DNA of 58,674 nucleotides from Nocardiaceae bacterium. GTDB taxonomy: Bacteria; Actinomycetota; Actinomycetes; Mycobacteriales; Mycobacteriaceae. The DNA lies in NCBI GenBank assembly GCA_021372355.1, contig JAJFUQ010000205.1:1-58674 (forward strand), in the 5' to 3' direction. How positions within the stretch are numbered: position 1 is the first letter of the stretch; each line of letters begins with the position of its first letter. Below, one piece after another: positions 22,698 to 31,791 of this stretch. The notes beneath the pieces are model-generated. The model did no database searches. It saw nothing but the letters and a program-made list of their open reading frames with translations, and was not told the origin of the DNA. A program made the translations under genes and the position numbers.

Positions 22698-23604
22698 TGT
22701 CGCCGAGGGCAAGCTTGACCATCTCCAGGTAGGACAACGGCTCACCCGGCACGATCTCGCGGATCGCGCGATCGGTGACGACCACCTCGGTTCCCATGGA
22801 CTCCACCAGATGCCGCGCCACGGTCCGATCGACACCCGTGATCATCGCGATCCATCGCGCCGACATGTCGTGCACGGTGTTGGTCACGAGTCGCGCCCGG
22901 AAAATCGGTACCCGGATGATCGGAACCGTTGTCCCGTGAATGACCTGTGCCGCGCCCTTCATCATCTCGACATAGGTCAGCTGGTCCCTGCCGCCTATTT
23001 CGAACACCTGCCCTATCGCTCGTTCGTCACCGGCAACTCCGACGAGGTATCGAATCACGTCGACGAGGGCGATCGGTTGACTGCGAGTCGTCGCCCAGTT
23101 CGGAACCGCCATGAGCCGCAACCGCCGGACGAGTCGCCGCGTCATCTCCCAGGAGACGCCGCCCGCCCCGACGATGACGGCGGCCCGGAGCACGGTGACC
23201 GGTACGCCGCTCGCCGTGAGAATTCCTTCGACCTCTCGACGAGACCGCAGATGGGGCGACAGATGCACCGCGTCTGCACCGAGACCGCCGAGGTAGATGA
23301 TCTGCTTGACACCCGCTTCCGCCGCCGCGCGGCCAAACGCCCGCGCCCCCGCGGCATCTCGCTTTTCGAAGTCCTTCGAATCGAGCGAATGCACGAGGTA
23401 GTAGGCGATATCGACACCCTGCAGCGCGGCCGTCAGGCTGTCCGGATCCAGGACATCACCGGAAACGGGCTTGCCCGGACCGCGATAGCTTTCGGCCTTG
23501 CGGGTGAGGGCTCGCACGTCGTGCCCACGCGCGACGAGTTCTTCGACGAGCGCCGACCCGACGAAACCGGTGGCACCAGTCACGAGAATGGCTGAACTCT
23601 GCAC
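22657..23604 (-). CDS. NAD(P)-binding atypical SDR / NmrA-like epimerase-fold protein
   Basis: 315 residues from a GTG at 23604 with GGGAG eight bases upstream; an ATG at 23622 has a poorer context. The Rossmann loop is ILVTGATGFVGSALV. A DIAYYLVHSLDSKDFEKRD segment and GVKQIIYLGGLG match the family of complex I 39-kDa-subunit-like and YbjT-like atypical SDRs, which lack the catalytic Tyr-Lys pair. The substrate is unknown. It is distinct from the NmrA-like protein at 13207. It forms a convergent overlap with the CPBP gene. Confidence 0.82.
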   Translation of the reverse strand: MQSSAILVTGATGFVGSALVEELVARGHDVRALTRKAESYRGPGKPVSGDVLDPDSLTAALQGVDIAYYLVHSLDSKDFEKRDAAGARAFGRAAAEAGVKQIIYLGGLGADAVHLSPHLRSRREVEGILTASGVPVTVLRAAVIVGAGGVSWEMTRRLVRRLRLMAVPNWATTRSQPIALVDVIRYLVGVAGDERAIGQVFEIGGRDQLTYVEMMKGAAQVIHGTTVPIIRVPIFRARLVTNTVHDMSARWIAMITGVDRTVARHLVESMGTEVVVTDRAIREIVPGEPLSYLEMVKLALGDINREDAAKRTASS

Positions 23605-23672
23605 GTCGTCTCCCGTCCGCATCGAGGGATGTATTCCCTTATCTCTACCAGCGAATCAATCTCGTCGGCCAC

Positions 23673-24158
23673 TTAGCGATCGGTAACAACCAGGGCCCAC
23701 CCGAGCAGACCGAACGCGACCAGCGAGAGCACCGTCCGTACGTGATTGGACAATTCCCAGACCGACGCCTTGAACGCCGCGCGGGTGCTCGCCACATCGA
23801 TCGAGTTCGGGTCACCAGCCGCCTTGAGCGCATCGTTCAGGGGCACGTTGATCGCTATGGTCAGCGCGACCGCGATGGCGTAGAGAACCAGGGCCGCAAG
23901 CACCCAACCGAAGGCGTCGGTCCGAAAGCTCAGCGCCGCCGAGACCGCGGTCGCCACCAGCGCGCCGAGGAAACAGCCGCCGATGAACCACGGATTGATG
24001 ATCGCTCGATCGATGGCCTGAAATGAGGTCACGAACGTTCGATCGTCGGTCGTGCGCAGTCCCGGCATGATCGTGTGGCTGTACAGCGCGAATGCCCCGG
24101 CGGTGAGGCCCATGGTGATGGTGGCGAGCAGGAGCGTGATGATCCGGAGCGTCGACAT
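23673..24158 (-). CDS. DUF1772 family membrane protein
   Basis: 161 residues with four helices. FALYSHTIMPGLRTTDDRTF and the late INVPLNDAL are the DUF1772 hallmarks, a family that includes fungal anthrone oxygenase-like proteins. Bacterial members are small integral membrane proteins of unknown role. It stands alone, on the same strand as the NAD-binding protein and 51 bases upstream of the earlier start of that gene. Confidence 0.82.
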   Translation of the reverse strand: MSTLRIITLLLATITMGLTAGAFALYSHTIMPGLRTTDDRTFVTSFQAIDRAIINPWFIGGCFLGALVATAVSAALSFRTDAFGWVLAALVLYAIAVALTIAINVPLNDALKAAGDPNSIDVASTRAAFKASVWELSNHVRTVLSLVAFGLLGWALVVTDR

Positions 24159-24223
24159 AGCCAGAAACTAGCCGTTCGCAGCGGTCGCTGCCCAGCCCTC
24201 GCTTCTCTACTGACCCGGCCTCT

Positions 24224-24253
24224 ACCGAAAGATTCTCAAAGTTTCTTTTCGGT
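24224..24253. promoter_or_regulatory. inverted repeat ACCGAAA/TTTCGGT upstream of a RibD-like gene
   Basis: Arms 24224-24230 and 24247-24253 are perfect 7-mers separated by 16 bases, in the divergent gap between the DUF1772 gene and the RibD-like gene. Candidate operator; the binding protein is unknown. Confidence 0.35.
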
Positions 24254-24262
24254 CGGTGTCGC

Positions 24263-24279
24263 AACGGGGCTTCCCCGTT
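24263..24279. other. perfect 7-3-7 hairpin in the RibD-like gene leader
   Basis: AACGGGG and CCCCGTT flank CTT, 60 bases before the ATG at 24339. If transcribed it would fold as a stable stem-loop in the 5' leader. Confidence 0.4.
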
Positions 24280-24338
24280 CGTAGTCCTGTTGAAACAACC
24301 TCACACGCCCGCCCGGGGCGCGACCGAAAGGACTTCCA

Positions 24339-24887
24339 ATGTCTGCCAAGATCGCCGTTCACGAGTTCATCTCCGCCGATGGAGTCTTCGAATCGCCCTC
24401 CTGGACCTTCGAATTCGGCTTCGACCCGCAGATGGGCGAGACCATCGGCGCCATGTGCGCGGACGCGAGCGCGATCCTCCTCGGCCGCAAGACGCACGAA
24501 ATGTTCGCTCCGGCCTGGCGCGAGCGCACTACCGAGGACGACCCGGGCGCACCGTTCTTCAACGAGTCCGAGAAGCTCGTCGTCGGATCGAACCCGCCCG
24601 CCGAGGAATGGAACAACACCACCTTCATCGGCAGCTACGACGCCGCCAAGATCCAGCAACTCAAGGACGAGCGTGAGGGCACGCTGTACATCTCGGGCAG
24701 CGGCCAGCTGGTTCGCGCACTGCTGCAGGACGGGCTCGTCGACGAGCTGCACTTGTTCGTCTACCCGATCGCACTCGGTGCCGGCGAGAAGTTCTGGCGT
24801 GACGGCGAATCCACGAAGATGCAGCTCAACGGACACGACGTGTACGCCAACGGCGTCGTGCACCTGAACTACGGGCCCGCGGCGTAG
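24339..24887 (+). CDS. dihydrofolate reductase-like (RibD C-terminal domain) protein
   Basis: 182 residues. The RibD_C/DHFR-like fold is indicated by VHEFISADGVFESPSW, the ILLGRKTHEMF strand-helix, LYISGSGQLVRALLQDGLVDEL and HLFVYPIALGAGEKFW. These proteins are predicted NADPH-dependent reductases; a few act on flavin or antibiotic substrates, and the substrate here is unknown. The ATG has a GAAAGGA ribosome site. Cytoplasmic, single gene. Confidence 0.88.
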   Translation: MSAKIAVHEFISADGVFESPSWTFEFGFDPQMGETIGAMCADASAILLGRKTHEMFAPAWRERTTEDDPGAPFFNESEKLVVGSNPPAEEWNNTTFIGSYDAAKIQQLKDEREGTLYISGSGQLVRALLQDGLVDELHLFVYPIALGAGEKFWRDGESTKMQLNGHDVYANGVVHLNYGPAA

Positions 24888-24983
24888 GTGGGGAAACACC
24901 ACCCCCTAGGTGGTCTGCCCGAGCACACCACCGCTCCGTAACTTCGGAGTTGACCTTGAAGTTCGAGGTCGCGGAGTTCGAGA

Positions 24984-25589
24984 GTGAGTGACGCAATGAC
25001 GTTGCGATATGGAGCCGCGACGATGCTGCTCCTGGCCGGGATTGCCGGATGCAGTGCGCAGGATGACGTCGTCGCTGATCCGACCACCTCCCCGGAGGCC
25101 ACACCAGCGACGACGTCTGCTTCGGCGACGTCGACTCAGGCGGTACCCCAGCTAGTGAGCGTGGACGCGAACCGGTTCGAGTACCGGCCGGGGATGTATG
25201 GCTGGGTCTCGCCTTCCCGGAACATCAGCTGCGGAATCCAGATGTACGACTCGGGTAACACCGTCTTCGGGTGCCAGGCGCAACAGGCGCCGTTACCGGC
25301 CGTCCACGGCCACCACGATCAGATGGCCAGCGAAGGACCCGAGCACGACCCCTGCATGTGGCCGAACCCGTCCGTGGGTGTGCTTTTCGAACACGGCGTT
25401 CCGCGGCACATCTGCTACCACCAGGGAACGTTCTCGCTCGAGCCCGCGGTAGCCGACCGCAGCGTGCTCGAGTACGGCGAAACCATTCGGGTTGGCGACA
25501 TGTCATGCACGTCTGAACAGGCTGGCATGAGGTGCTACCAGGGTGAACGCGGATTCTTCCTGTCGCGCGAATCGGTGGTCATCTACTGA
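24984..25589 (+). CDS. putative lipoprotein of unknown function
   Basis: 201 residues from a GTG; an ATG four codons later is also possible. A short hydrophobic leader ends in the lipobox LAGIAGC, followed by a Thr/Ser/Pro-rich linker. The mature domain has six or more cysteines (ISCGIQM, FGCQA, DPCMW, HICYH, MSCTSE, MRCYQG), suggesting several disulfides in an extracellular protein. It resembles secreted actinobacterial proteins with a W-V-SPSGNI-C-type start but I cannot name the family. The stop overlaps the start of the next membrane protein (TGATG). Confidence 0.75.
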   Translation: MSDAMTLRYGAATMLLLAGIAGCSAQDDVVADPTTSPEATPATTSASATSTQAVPQLVSVDANRFEYRPGMYGWVSPSRNISCGIQMYDSGNTVFGCQAQQAPLPAVHGHHDQMASEGPEHDPCMWPNPSVGVLFEHGVPRHICYHQGTFSLEPAVADRSVLEYGETIRVGDMSCTSEQAGMRCYQGERGFFLSRESVVIY

Positions 25590-25933
25590 TGTACGCCGTG
25601 GTATTCGCGCTTGGCGGGCTCATCTTCGCACCGGTCGGGTGGGCGGTCGCATGGCTTGCGGCACTCACATACCGGAGATTCCGTACAAGCCCTTCGACAG
25701 TCCAGGTCCGATGGATCGTCATGGGCGCGCTTGCGCTCGCGCAGTTCACGGTCATCGCTTTCGACTACGTCGACGCGCCGGCGCGGTACCTGCCAGGTCT
25801 GCTCTTCCAGTGCGCCGGCTACCCGGTCGGATGGCTGACCGGTGCCGCAATGATCGAGTTCGTGCTCAGGCGTATTCGTAGAATCCGCGTCCGGACTTCC
25901 GACCGAGACGACCAGCCGCGATCATGCGCTTGA
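25589..25933 (+). CDS. small membrane protein
   Basis: 114 residues with three hydrophobic stretches: MYAVVFALGGLIFAPVGWAV, IVMGALALAQFTVIAF and LPGLLFQCAGYPVGWLTGAA. A basic, low-complexity tail overlaps the end of the convergent dehydrogenase gene by 68 bases. It is translationally coupled to the upstream lipoprotein (TGATG). No family recognised. Confidence 0.6.
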   Translation: MYAVVFALGGLIFAPVGWAVAWLAALTYRRFRTSPSTVQVRWIVMGALALAQFTVIAFDYVDAPARYLPGLLFQCAGYPVGWLTGAAMIEFVLRRIRRIRVRTSDRDDQPRSCA

Positions 25934-26720
25934 GCAGCGCAGGCGAGGCGTACTGGTCGCGCTTGAACTCATCGAAGAGCGAGTTGGCGATGGCGTCGAT
26001 GACGTCCAGACCGATGAGGTCCGCGAGGGCCAGCGGACCCATCGGGTGGCCGGCGCCGAACTTCATGCCGTTGTCGATGTCCTCTTTGCTCGCGAATCCC
26101 TGCTCGAACATCCGGATCGCTTCGATGACCTGGCCGACGAGCAAGAAGTTGACGATGAATCCCGAGCGGTCACCCGTCAGAATCGGGTGCTTGCCGAGGC
26201 GCTCAGCGTGCCCCTTCGCAATCTCGACGGTCTCCGGGCTGGTGTCCAGCGCGACGACAACCTCGACGAGCTTCATCGCCGGGACCGGTCCGAAGAAGTG
26301 GATGCCGACGATGCGCCCGGGGTTCTTGACCGCGGCGGCAAGCTCGGCAATCGGGATCGACGAGGTGTTGGTACCGATGACGACGTCTGGGTTGACGAGC
26401 GCATCGAGTTCCGCCAGCACCGACTTCTTGAGCTCAGGGCTCTCGGGCACCGCCTCGAGGATGAGGTCACAGTCGGCGACGTCGCTGAGTTCAGAGGTGA
26501 ACGTGATGCGGCTCAGGATCGCGTCGCGCTTGGCCTCATCGATCCGGCCGCGCTTGATCTGTCCGTTCAGCGACGACTCGATCCGCTGCTTCGCGCCATC
26601 GAGGAACTGTGCAAGGTCCCGGACGACGACAGTCAAGCCAGCCGCTGCGTTCACCTCGGCGATTCCCATACCCATGTAACCGCCGCCGATCACGCCGACC
26701 GACTTCACCTCGTGTCGCAT
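25866..26720 (-). CDS. 3-hydroxybutyryl-CoA (3-hydroxyacyl-CoA) dehydrogenase
   Basis: 284 residues from the ATG at 26720 with a GGAGG ribosome site. The N-terminal NAD-binding domain has VGVIGGGYMGMGIAEVNAAA and the NTSSIPI turn. GIHFFGPVPAMKLVEVV carries the catalytic histidine of the 3-hydroxyacyl-CoA dehydrogenase family. The C-terminal domain ends with GHPMGPLALADLIGLD and a GRKSGRGFYEY tail. Size and architecture match FadB2/Hbd-type single-function enzymes, which reduce acetoacetyl-CoA or oxidise 3-hydroxybutyryl-CoA with NAD(P). Monocistronic. Confidence 0.93.
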   Translation of the reverse strand: MRHEVKSVGVIGGGYMGMGIAEVNAAAGLTVVVRDLAQFLDGAKQRIESSLNGQIKRGRIDEAKRDAILSRITFTSELSDVADCDLILEAVPESPELKKSVLAELDALVNPDVVIGTNTSSIPIAELAAAVKNPGRIVGIHFFGPVPAMKLVEVVVALDTSPETVEIAKGHAERLGKHPILTGDRSGFIVNFLLVGQVIEAIRMFEQGFASKEDIDNGMKFGAGHPMGPLALADLIGLDVIDAIANSLFDEFKRDQYASPALLKRMIAAGRLGRKSGRGFYEYA

Positions 26721-26866
26721 CGCTGAAACCCCTCCTTCAACCACCCACATCTGACATTTCGCACGATACAGCCGTACCGTGGCCGACGGTTAATGAGTGA
26801 GGGCAGGCTCACGTCAAAGTCCACGGGGGCCTTCCCACTTAGAGACCGATCTGTTTCTATGTGTGT

Positions 26867-28615
26867 ATGGCCTACGACGCAGTCATCAAGCACGGCCGAT
26901 GGTTCGACGGCACGGGCGCACCGTCGGGCGACCGGAACATCGGAATCCGGGGCGGCACGGTGACTGCCGTCTCGATCGAACCGCTCGACGAAGCCGGCGC
27001 GAACGTGATTGATGCCAAAGGCAAGTGGGTGTTGCCCGGCCTCCTCGACATCCACACTCATTACGACGTCGAGGTGCTGAACGGGCCCGGCCTGTCTGAG
27101 TCGGTCCGCCACGGCGTCACCACCGTGATGATCGGCTCCTGCTCGCTGTCGACGGTGCACGTCGATCCCGAGGGTGCGGGAGACCTGTTCGGACGCGTTG
27201 AGGCGATCCCGCGCGACCACGTCATCGCCGCGCTGGAACGCTCCAAGGATTGGTCGAGCGCGCGCGAGTTCGTCGCTGCCATCGATCGATTGCCATTGGG
27301 CCCCAACGTGTTCGCGCTCATCGGCCACTCCGACATCCGGACCGCGGTCATGGGTCTGGACCGCGCGACTCGTAAGGACGTCAAGCCCACCGAGGCCGAA
27401 CAGGTTCAGATGGAAGAGATGCTGACCGAGGCACTCGACGCCGGGTTCGCGGGCATGTCTGCTCAGCAACTGCTCTTCGACAAGGTCGACGGAGATGTGG
27501 CCCGCTCGCGGACGCTGCCGTCGACGTACGCCAAGCAGCGGGAGTACTCCCGACTCAACACGGTCCTGCGCAACCGAGGCCGTGTCTTGCAGGCGGGACC
27601 CGACCCGACGTCACCATTGAAGACGGCTCGCTTCATCGCATCGACGATCGGCTGGCGCCGCAAGAAGTTGAAGATGAGCCTGCTCTCGGCGGCCGACCTC
27701 AAGGCCGTGCCGTTCCTGGTGCATGTCTTCGGCCCGCTCGGCAAGATGCTGAACAAGCTTGGCGGCGACTTCCGGTGGCAGCACTTGCCGGTGCCCTTCG
27801 AGGTGTATGCCGACGGCATCGATCTCGTGATCTTCGAGGAACTCGGCGCGGGCGCGGAGGCGCTCCACCTACGCACTCAGGTGGAGCGCAACGAGTTGCT
27901 GAAAGACGACGCCTACCGCCGCCGCTTCCGGACGGAATACGACCGCAACCTCACCCCCCGGGTGTGGCACCGCGACTTCTTCGACGCCGAGATCGTCGAC
28001 AGCCCTGATGCGAGCGTCATCGGCAAGACGTTCGGAGCAGTCGGCGACGAACGCGGTATCCATCCGGTCGATGCCTACCTCGACATGGTCGTCGAGCACG
28101 GTACGAAACTTCGTTGGCGCACGACGATCTCGAACCACCGGCCCAAGTACCTCGACAGGCTCGCCACCGAACCCGCCGTACAGATCGGTTTCTCCGATGC
28201 CGGTGCGCACTTGCGCAACATGGCGTTCTACAACATGGGCTTGCGCCTACTGCGCCGTGTTCACGACGCCGAACGCTCCGGACAGCCCTTCATGGCGCTC
28301 GAGCATGCCGTACATCGGCTGACCGGCGAGCTTGCGGACTGGTACGGCGTGGATGCCGGGCATCTGCGCGAAGGCGATCGGGCAGATCTGGTCATCATCG
28401 ATCCACAGCACCTCGATGCGACGCTTGACGAGTACCACGAGGAAGAGGTCGCCCAGTATGGCGGTTTGAGCCGAATGGTCAACCGCAACGACGCCGCCGT
28501 TTCGGCGGTCTTCATTGCCGGGCAGCAGGTGATCGCCGACGGTCGGCCGACCGCGGCACTCGGCACCGAACGCACCGGACAGTTTCTCCGTGCGGCGGAG
28601 CAGACCCCCACGTGA
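26867..28615 (+). CDS. amidohydrolase, N-acyl-D-amino-acid deacylase (D-aminoacylase) family
   Basis: 582 residues from ATG 26867; a GTG two codons earlier is possible, and neither has a clear ribosome site. Residues 1-65 form the small beta domain with VIKHGRWFDGTGAPSGDRNI; LPGLLDIHTHYDVEV gives the HxH metal motif. Late features are TISNHRPKYLDR and SDAGAHLRNMAFYN, the conserved aspartate and histidine. The long form is typical of actinobacterial D-aminoacylase-like proteins, whose real substrates are mostly unproven. It overlaps the downstream TetR gene (GTGA), so the two are co-transcribed. Confidence 0.88.
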   Translation: MAYDAVIKHGRWFDGTGAPSGDRNIGIRGGTVTAVSIEPLDEAGANVIDAKGKWVLPGLLDIHTHYDVEVLNGPGLSESVRHGVTTVMIGSCSLSTVHVDPEGAGDLFGRVEAIPRDHVIAALERSKDWSSAREFVAAIDRLPLGPNVFALIGHSDIRTAVMGLDRATRKDVKPTEAEQVQMEEMLTEALDAGFAGMSAQQLLFDKVDGDVARSRTLPSTYAKQREYSRLNTVLRNRGRVLQAGPDPTSPLKTARFIASTIGWRRKKLKMSLLSAADLKAVPFLVHVFGPLGKMLNKLGGDFRWQHLPVPFEVYADGIDLVIFEELGAGAEALHLRTQVERNELLKDDAYRRRFRTEYDRNLTPRVWHRDFFDAEIVDSPDASVIGKTFGAVGDERGIHPVDAYLDMVVEHGTKLRWRTTISNHRPKYLDRLATEPAVQIGFSDAGAHLRNMAFYNMGLRLLRRVHDAERSGQPFMALEHAVHRLTGELADWYGVDAGHLREGDRADLVIIDPQHLDATLDEYHEEEVAQYGGLSRMVNRNDAAVSAVFIAGQQVIADGRPTAALGTERTGQFLRAAEQTPT

Positions 28616-29214
28616 GCGATCGCCGTACGCAAGCGGAACGCCGAACAAAGAGCATCGGCCAACTCATCGACGCAACGATCGACGCGATCGCCGACGTTGG
28701 CTACCACCGGACATCGCTCAACGAAATCTGCTCTCGTGCAGGAATTTCCCGCGGCGGACTGTTCCGGCACTTCGATTCCCGTCTCGATCTCGTGGTAGCC
28801 GCTGCCGAGGAGGTCGGCCGACGTCACGCGGCGCGATTCTCCACTCTCCGAGACGCTGGCACGATCGTCGACGCGGCCGATACGGTTCGATTCGCCCGCG
28901 ATGAGATTCGGGACCGAATCAACACCGTGTGGTTCGAGCTCTTGGTCGCGGCGCGGACGGAACCCGAATTGCGCGACCGTCTCGCGCCTGTTGCCGAGGC
29001 CCTGCTCAGCGAGATCGAAGTGCTCGGTCTGCAGATCGCGGATCAGTACCGTGTCGACCCCGCGCTGGCGCGGCTGGTCGGCACATCGCTGATTCACATG
29101 TTCGACGGCGAGGCGATCTTCCGGGCAACTTATCCACGACCGGAGTTGGAGCAGGCCCGAATGGATCTGCTCATCTCGATCGCCGAGCACCTGCCACGGC
29201 AGTCGGAACGCTAG
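28612..29214 (+). CDS. TetR family transcriptional regulator
   Basis: 200 residues from a GTG overlapping the amidohydrolase stop. The DNA-binding domain lies near residues 12-60: IGQLIDATIDAIADVGYHRT, then LNEICSRAGISRGGLFRHFD. The C-terminal domain is typical of TetR_C regulators with no obvious ligand clue. Being the second gene of the amidohydrolase operon, it probably controls that operon. No palindrome as clear as those of the other TetR genes here was found upstream of the operon. Confidence 0.88.
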   Translation: MSDRRTQAERRTKSIGQLIDATIDAIADVGYHRTSLNEICSRAGISRGGLFRHFDSRLDLVVAAAEEVGRRHAARFSTLRDAGTIVDAADTVRFARDEIRDRINTVWFELLVAARTEPELRDRLAPVAEALLSEIEVLGLQIADQYRVDPALARLVGTSLIHMFDGEAIFRATYPRPELEQARMDLLISIAEHLPRQSER

Positions 29215-29288
29215 TAAATTCAGAGGTGATTGGCTGACGTACGAACGGGGAACTCGTCCCGGATATGCAGCCGACGACGGAGACGACG

Positions 29289-29528
29289 ATGTTTCGATCA
29301 CGGACACCCGACCCGGCAGAAGATCTTCGGTGCTCCGAAGAGGTTCGTCATCAGTACGACCATTGCCCCGGACCAGCCGACGACTTGCACGATCCGCCCG
29401 CAGTCATCGCACACCACGTCCCGCACCCGAAGGACCCCGCATCCGAGTTGCATCGGTGGGTGAGCGACCGGCTGCCACTCCGCAGCGTGGTCGACTACCT
29501 GCGTCGACCACGCACGACTCCTCGGTGA
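29289..29528 (+). CDS. possible small hypothetical protein
   Basis: 79 residues from an ATG with GGAG nine bases upstream. The product is hydrophilic and His/Pro-rich (HQYDHCPGPADDLHDPP) with no transmembrane segment. Third codon positions are GC-rich toward the 3' end, which slightly favours coding. No family recognised. The opposite-strand frame over the same DNA looks like a shadow. Confidence 0.35.
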   Translation: MFRSRTPDPAEDLRCSEEVRHQYDHCPGPADDLHDPPAVIAHHVPHPKDPASELHRWVSDRLPLRSVVDYLRRPRTTPR

Positions 29529-29538
29529 CGAGCTCCGC

Positions 29539-30180
29539 TTACCCGTAGGGGCGCTCAACAACTCCGTTCGCCAGAACGATGTTGTATCCGGCTCGGTGGT
29601 TGTCATACGAGGGCGGGTAGTGCTCCGGCATGTGAATGGAGTACTGGAGGACATTGCCGTGCTGCTTGTCGCACACGATGTCCCCGTAGTTGCAGTTCAT
29701 GACCGTACCGCGGGGCATCGCCCGGAGGTCCGCCGCGCTTCCCGGTCCGCCGTTGATCACGAACTTCGCGTTGCCCCGGTAGCCACGGCCAAAATGCTTC
29801 GCCGCGTTCTCCGCGCGGACCGCGCCAATGGAGTGCCCGACGACTGTCGTCCGGGTGTCCTTACAGTGGCGGTCCAGATACGCGACCGACCCGATCAGGT
29901 CCTCAGCCGATGTCTCGTCTCCGTTGAGGCGCACCGCCGCCGGACAGTGTGGGTTCGCGGGCCCGGGAAGACCGGGCGGGTGATACACACATGCGGCAAT
30001 CCCCGCGTCGCGGCACAGCAATATGGCTTCGCCCCCATAGTCGCGCGCAAACGCGGGTGCGGGTGCGATCAGTTGTCCGGCGGTCACCACGCCGGCGATA
30101 CCGCCGACCAGGCCGGCCCAACGCCGACGTCGCGATCGGGTGCGGTGATCTGGTGGGGCAGCATGGGAACGGGCGGTCAT
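29539..30180 (-). CDS. secreted cutinase-like serine esterase
   Basis: 213 residues from the ATG at 30180 with AGGAGGA upstream. An Arg-rich N-terminus and hydrophobic stretch WAGLVGGIAGVVTAGQLI lead to an APAFA cleavage region, so it is exported. The nucleophile elbow is VVGHSIGAVRAEN. CNYGDIVCDKQ matches the cutinase C-x-x-GD-x-VC motif, where the Asp is catalytic between disulfide cysteines, and HMPEHYPP gives the likely catalytic histidine. Cutinase-like proteins of this order hydrolyse lipids or esters in the cell envelope. The G-Y-S-x-G of classical cutinases is replaced by GHSIG. Confidence 0.7.
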   Translation of the reverse strand: MTARSHAAPPDHRTRSRRRRWAGLVGGIAGVVTAGQLIAPAPAFARDYGGEAILLCRDAGIAACVYHPPGLPGPANPHCPAAVRLNGDETSAEDLIGSVAYLDRHCKDTRTTVVGHSIGAVRAENAAKHFGRGYRGNAKFVINGGPGSAADLRAMPRGTVMNCNYGDIVCDKQHGNVLQYSIHMPEHYPPSYDNHRAGYNIVLANGVVERPYG

Positions 30181-30493
30181 GACGTTCCTCCTCGGCAAGA
30201 TGTCACACATCATTAGAGGTCGAAAAAGTGGCAGCCATCGCCGGAGTTTCCGTTTCGATATGTTGGGCCGCGGTGCTGGCGATTTCTGGTATTACGTTGC
30301 CGCCCAAAACTATTGACCAAAATGTAGGCGACTTCGTGACCGCGCCGACGTGCAATTGTTAATCGAAGCTCCGGCGCCCGCGGCTGAAGAGTGGGCCCTA
30401 CGCGGCTCGAAATGCCATATGTCACAGACCCTTGCCCATACGGGACCACGGGCGGCACCCTGGACAGGCTGTCCAAATAAACCAGGAGAAGCC
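30181..30493. other. divergent intergenic region without genes
   Basis: About 313 bases between the cutinase-like gene and the PHA-synthase-like hydrolase gene. It should hold both promoters. No clear operator or hairpin stands out. Confidence 0.4.
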
Positions 30494-31546
30494 GTGGCAG
30501 AAGTATCGATTGCGCTGCGCAACCTCTGGGCGCTGTCGTTCGGCGACGGCGTGGAGCCGCGCGAGCCGACACCGTCGACCACGGTGTACAACGAGCCCCA
30601 TCGGCATTTGCGCCGCTACCAGTCTGAGGTTCCGGCGACCGGCAAACCGGTTCTGATGGTGCCGCCCCTCGCCGTCACCATCGCCTGCTACGACCTTCGC
30701 CCAGGTCAGAGCCTGATCCGGTTCCTGCTCGACGCGGGCCGCCCGGTCTATGTGATCGACTACGGCGAGATCACCTACGCCGACCGTCACCTCGGTTTCG
30801 AGGAGTGGACCGAGGACATCGTTCCCGCCGCCCTCCGTCGCGTGTCCGAGGCGCACGGCGGCGAAACCGTCGACGTCATCGGCTGGTCATTCGGCGGCAC
30901 GATCAGCGTCCTGACGGCCGCTTCGCATCCAGAACTACCGATTTCCTCGGTCACAGCCGTCGGCACGCCGTTCGACCAGCGGCGCAACCCGGGATCGACG
31001 GTTCCCCGCGCGATCGGGCAGGTCACCGGCGGTCGAGAGGTCGTCGTGCCCACTCGTCTTCTCGGTGGAATCCCGAAGTACTTGGTGCGTGCGGGCTTCC
31101 GCGCGCAAGCCTTCGACCGCGAACTCAAGAAACCGCTTTTCATCGCGCGCAACCTCACCGACACCGAGGCCCTCGCCCGCATGCAGTCCGTCGACCGCTT
31201 CATGGCCGAGATGCCCGGCTACCCGGGACGGTTCTATCGGCAGGTCTGGCGTTCCTTGATGGTTCGCAACGAGATGTGGGAGGGCACTGTCCGCCTCGCA
31301 CCCGACACGACAATCGAGTTGTCGAACCTGCGCTGTCCGGTTCTGCTGCTCGGCAGCCGTCGTGACGTGTTGGCCCCAGCGGGATCGGTCGCGGCCGGCG
31401 TGGAGGTTCTCACGGGAGCGGCGTCCGCCCGGTTCGTCGAAGTGCCCGGCAGCCATCTCGGCATGATCGCGGGCCCACAGGCGCGCGAGACCAGTTGGGC
31501 CGCCATCACCGAATTCCATGCGGAAGCGAGCCTCGTCCGCGTTTGA
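30494..31546 (+). CDS. alpha/beta hydrolase related to PHA synthase (PhaC-like)
   Basis: 350 residues from a GTG with AGGAG eight bases upstream. It has the PhaC/PhaC-like order VLMVPPLAVTIACYDLRPGQ, SLIRFLLDAGRPVYVIDYG, then the nucleophile elbow VIGWSFGGT and a late PGSHLGM histidine. In true PHA synthases the nucleophile is Cys in G-x-C-x-G; here it is Ser (GWSFG), so hydrolase or acyltransferase activity on acyl-CoA or lipid esters is more likely than polymer synthesis. Cytoplasmic, monocistronic. Confidence 0.8.
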   Translation: MAEVSIALRNLWALSFGDGVEPREPTPSTTVYNEPHRHLRRYQSEVPATGKPVLMVPPLAVTIACYDLRPGQSLIRFLLDAGRPVYVIDYGEITYADRHLGFEEWTEDIVPAALRRVSEAHGGETVDVIGWSFGGTISVLTAASHPELPISSVTAVGTPFDQRRNPGSTVPRAIGQVTGGREVVVPTRLLGGIPKYLVRAGFRAQAFDRELKKPLFIARNLTDTEALARMQSVDRFMAEMPGYPGRFYRQVWRSLMVRNEMWEGTVRLAPDTTIELSNLRCPVLLLGSRRDVLAPAGSVAAGVEVLTGAASARFVEVPGSHLGMIAGPQARETSWAAITEFHAEASLVRV

Positions 31547-31791
31547 TCACGTGATCCGTCGCATCAAAAGTCCGGCGTGGTGCGAGGGTTGTCAAAGTAC
31601 GCTACAAGTCGCAAATGCTTGCCCGTGCACCTGCAAGCGGTCCGCCACCAGGCACTGGACGCGGTGTCGACGACCTCCGTCTTCACCCGGAAAGTCCTGC
31701 TGCGAGTTTTCTCGTCGATGGTGCATGGCAGGATAAATGCGGTGCTGTTCCCAACCGGGACAGCGCGCAATCAAATAAGGGAGTCCCCAGC
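31547..31791 (+). other. probable 5' leader and promoter of the cold-shock gene
   Basis: 245 bases without a gene. Cold-shock mRNAs often have long structured leaders, but no specific known element could be identified by eye here. Confidence 0.4.

Noticed and set aside
29298..29654. 118-residue minus-strand frame
   Set aside because: The composition is Thr/Ser/Arg-biased, as expected from the complement of coding DNA; it overlaps the cutinase-like gene in another frame and has no ribosome site.
30494..31546. Genuine PHA synthase (phaC)
   Set aside because: The nucleophile position is Ser in GWSFGG rather than Cys, and no phaP, phaR or phaZ neighbours are present.
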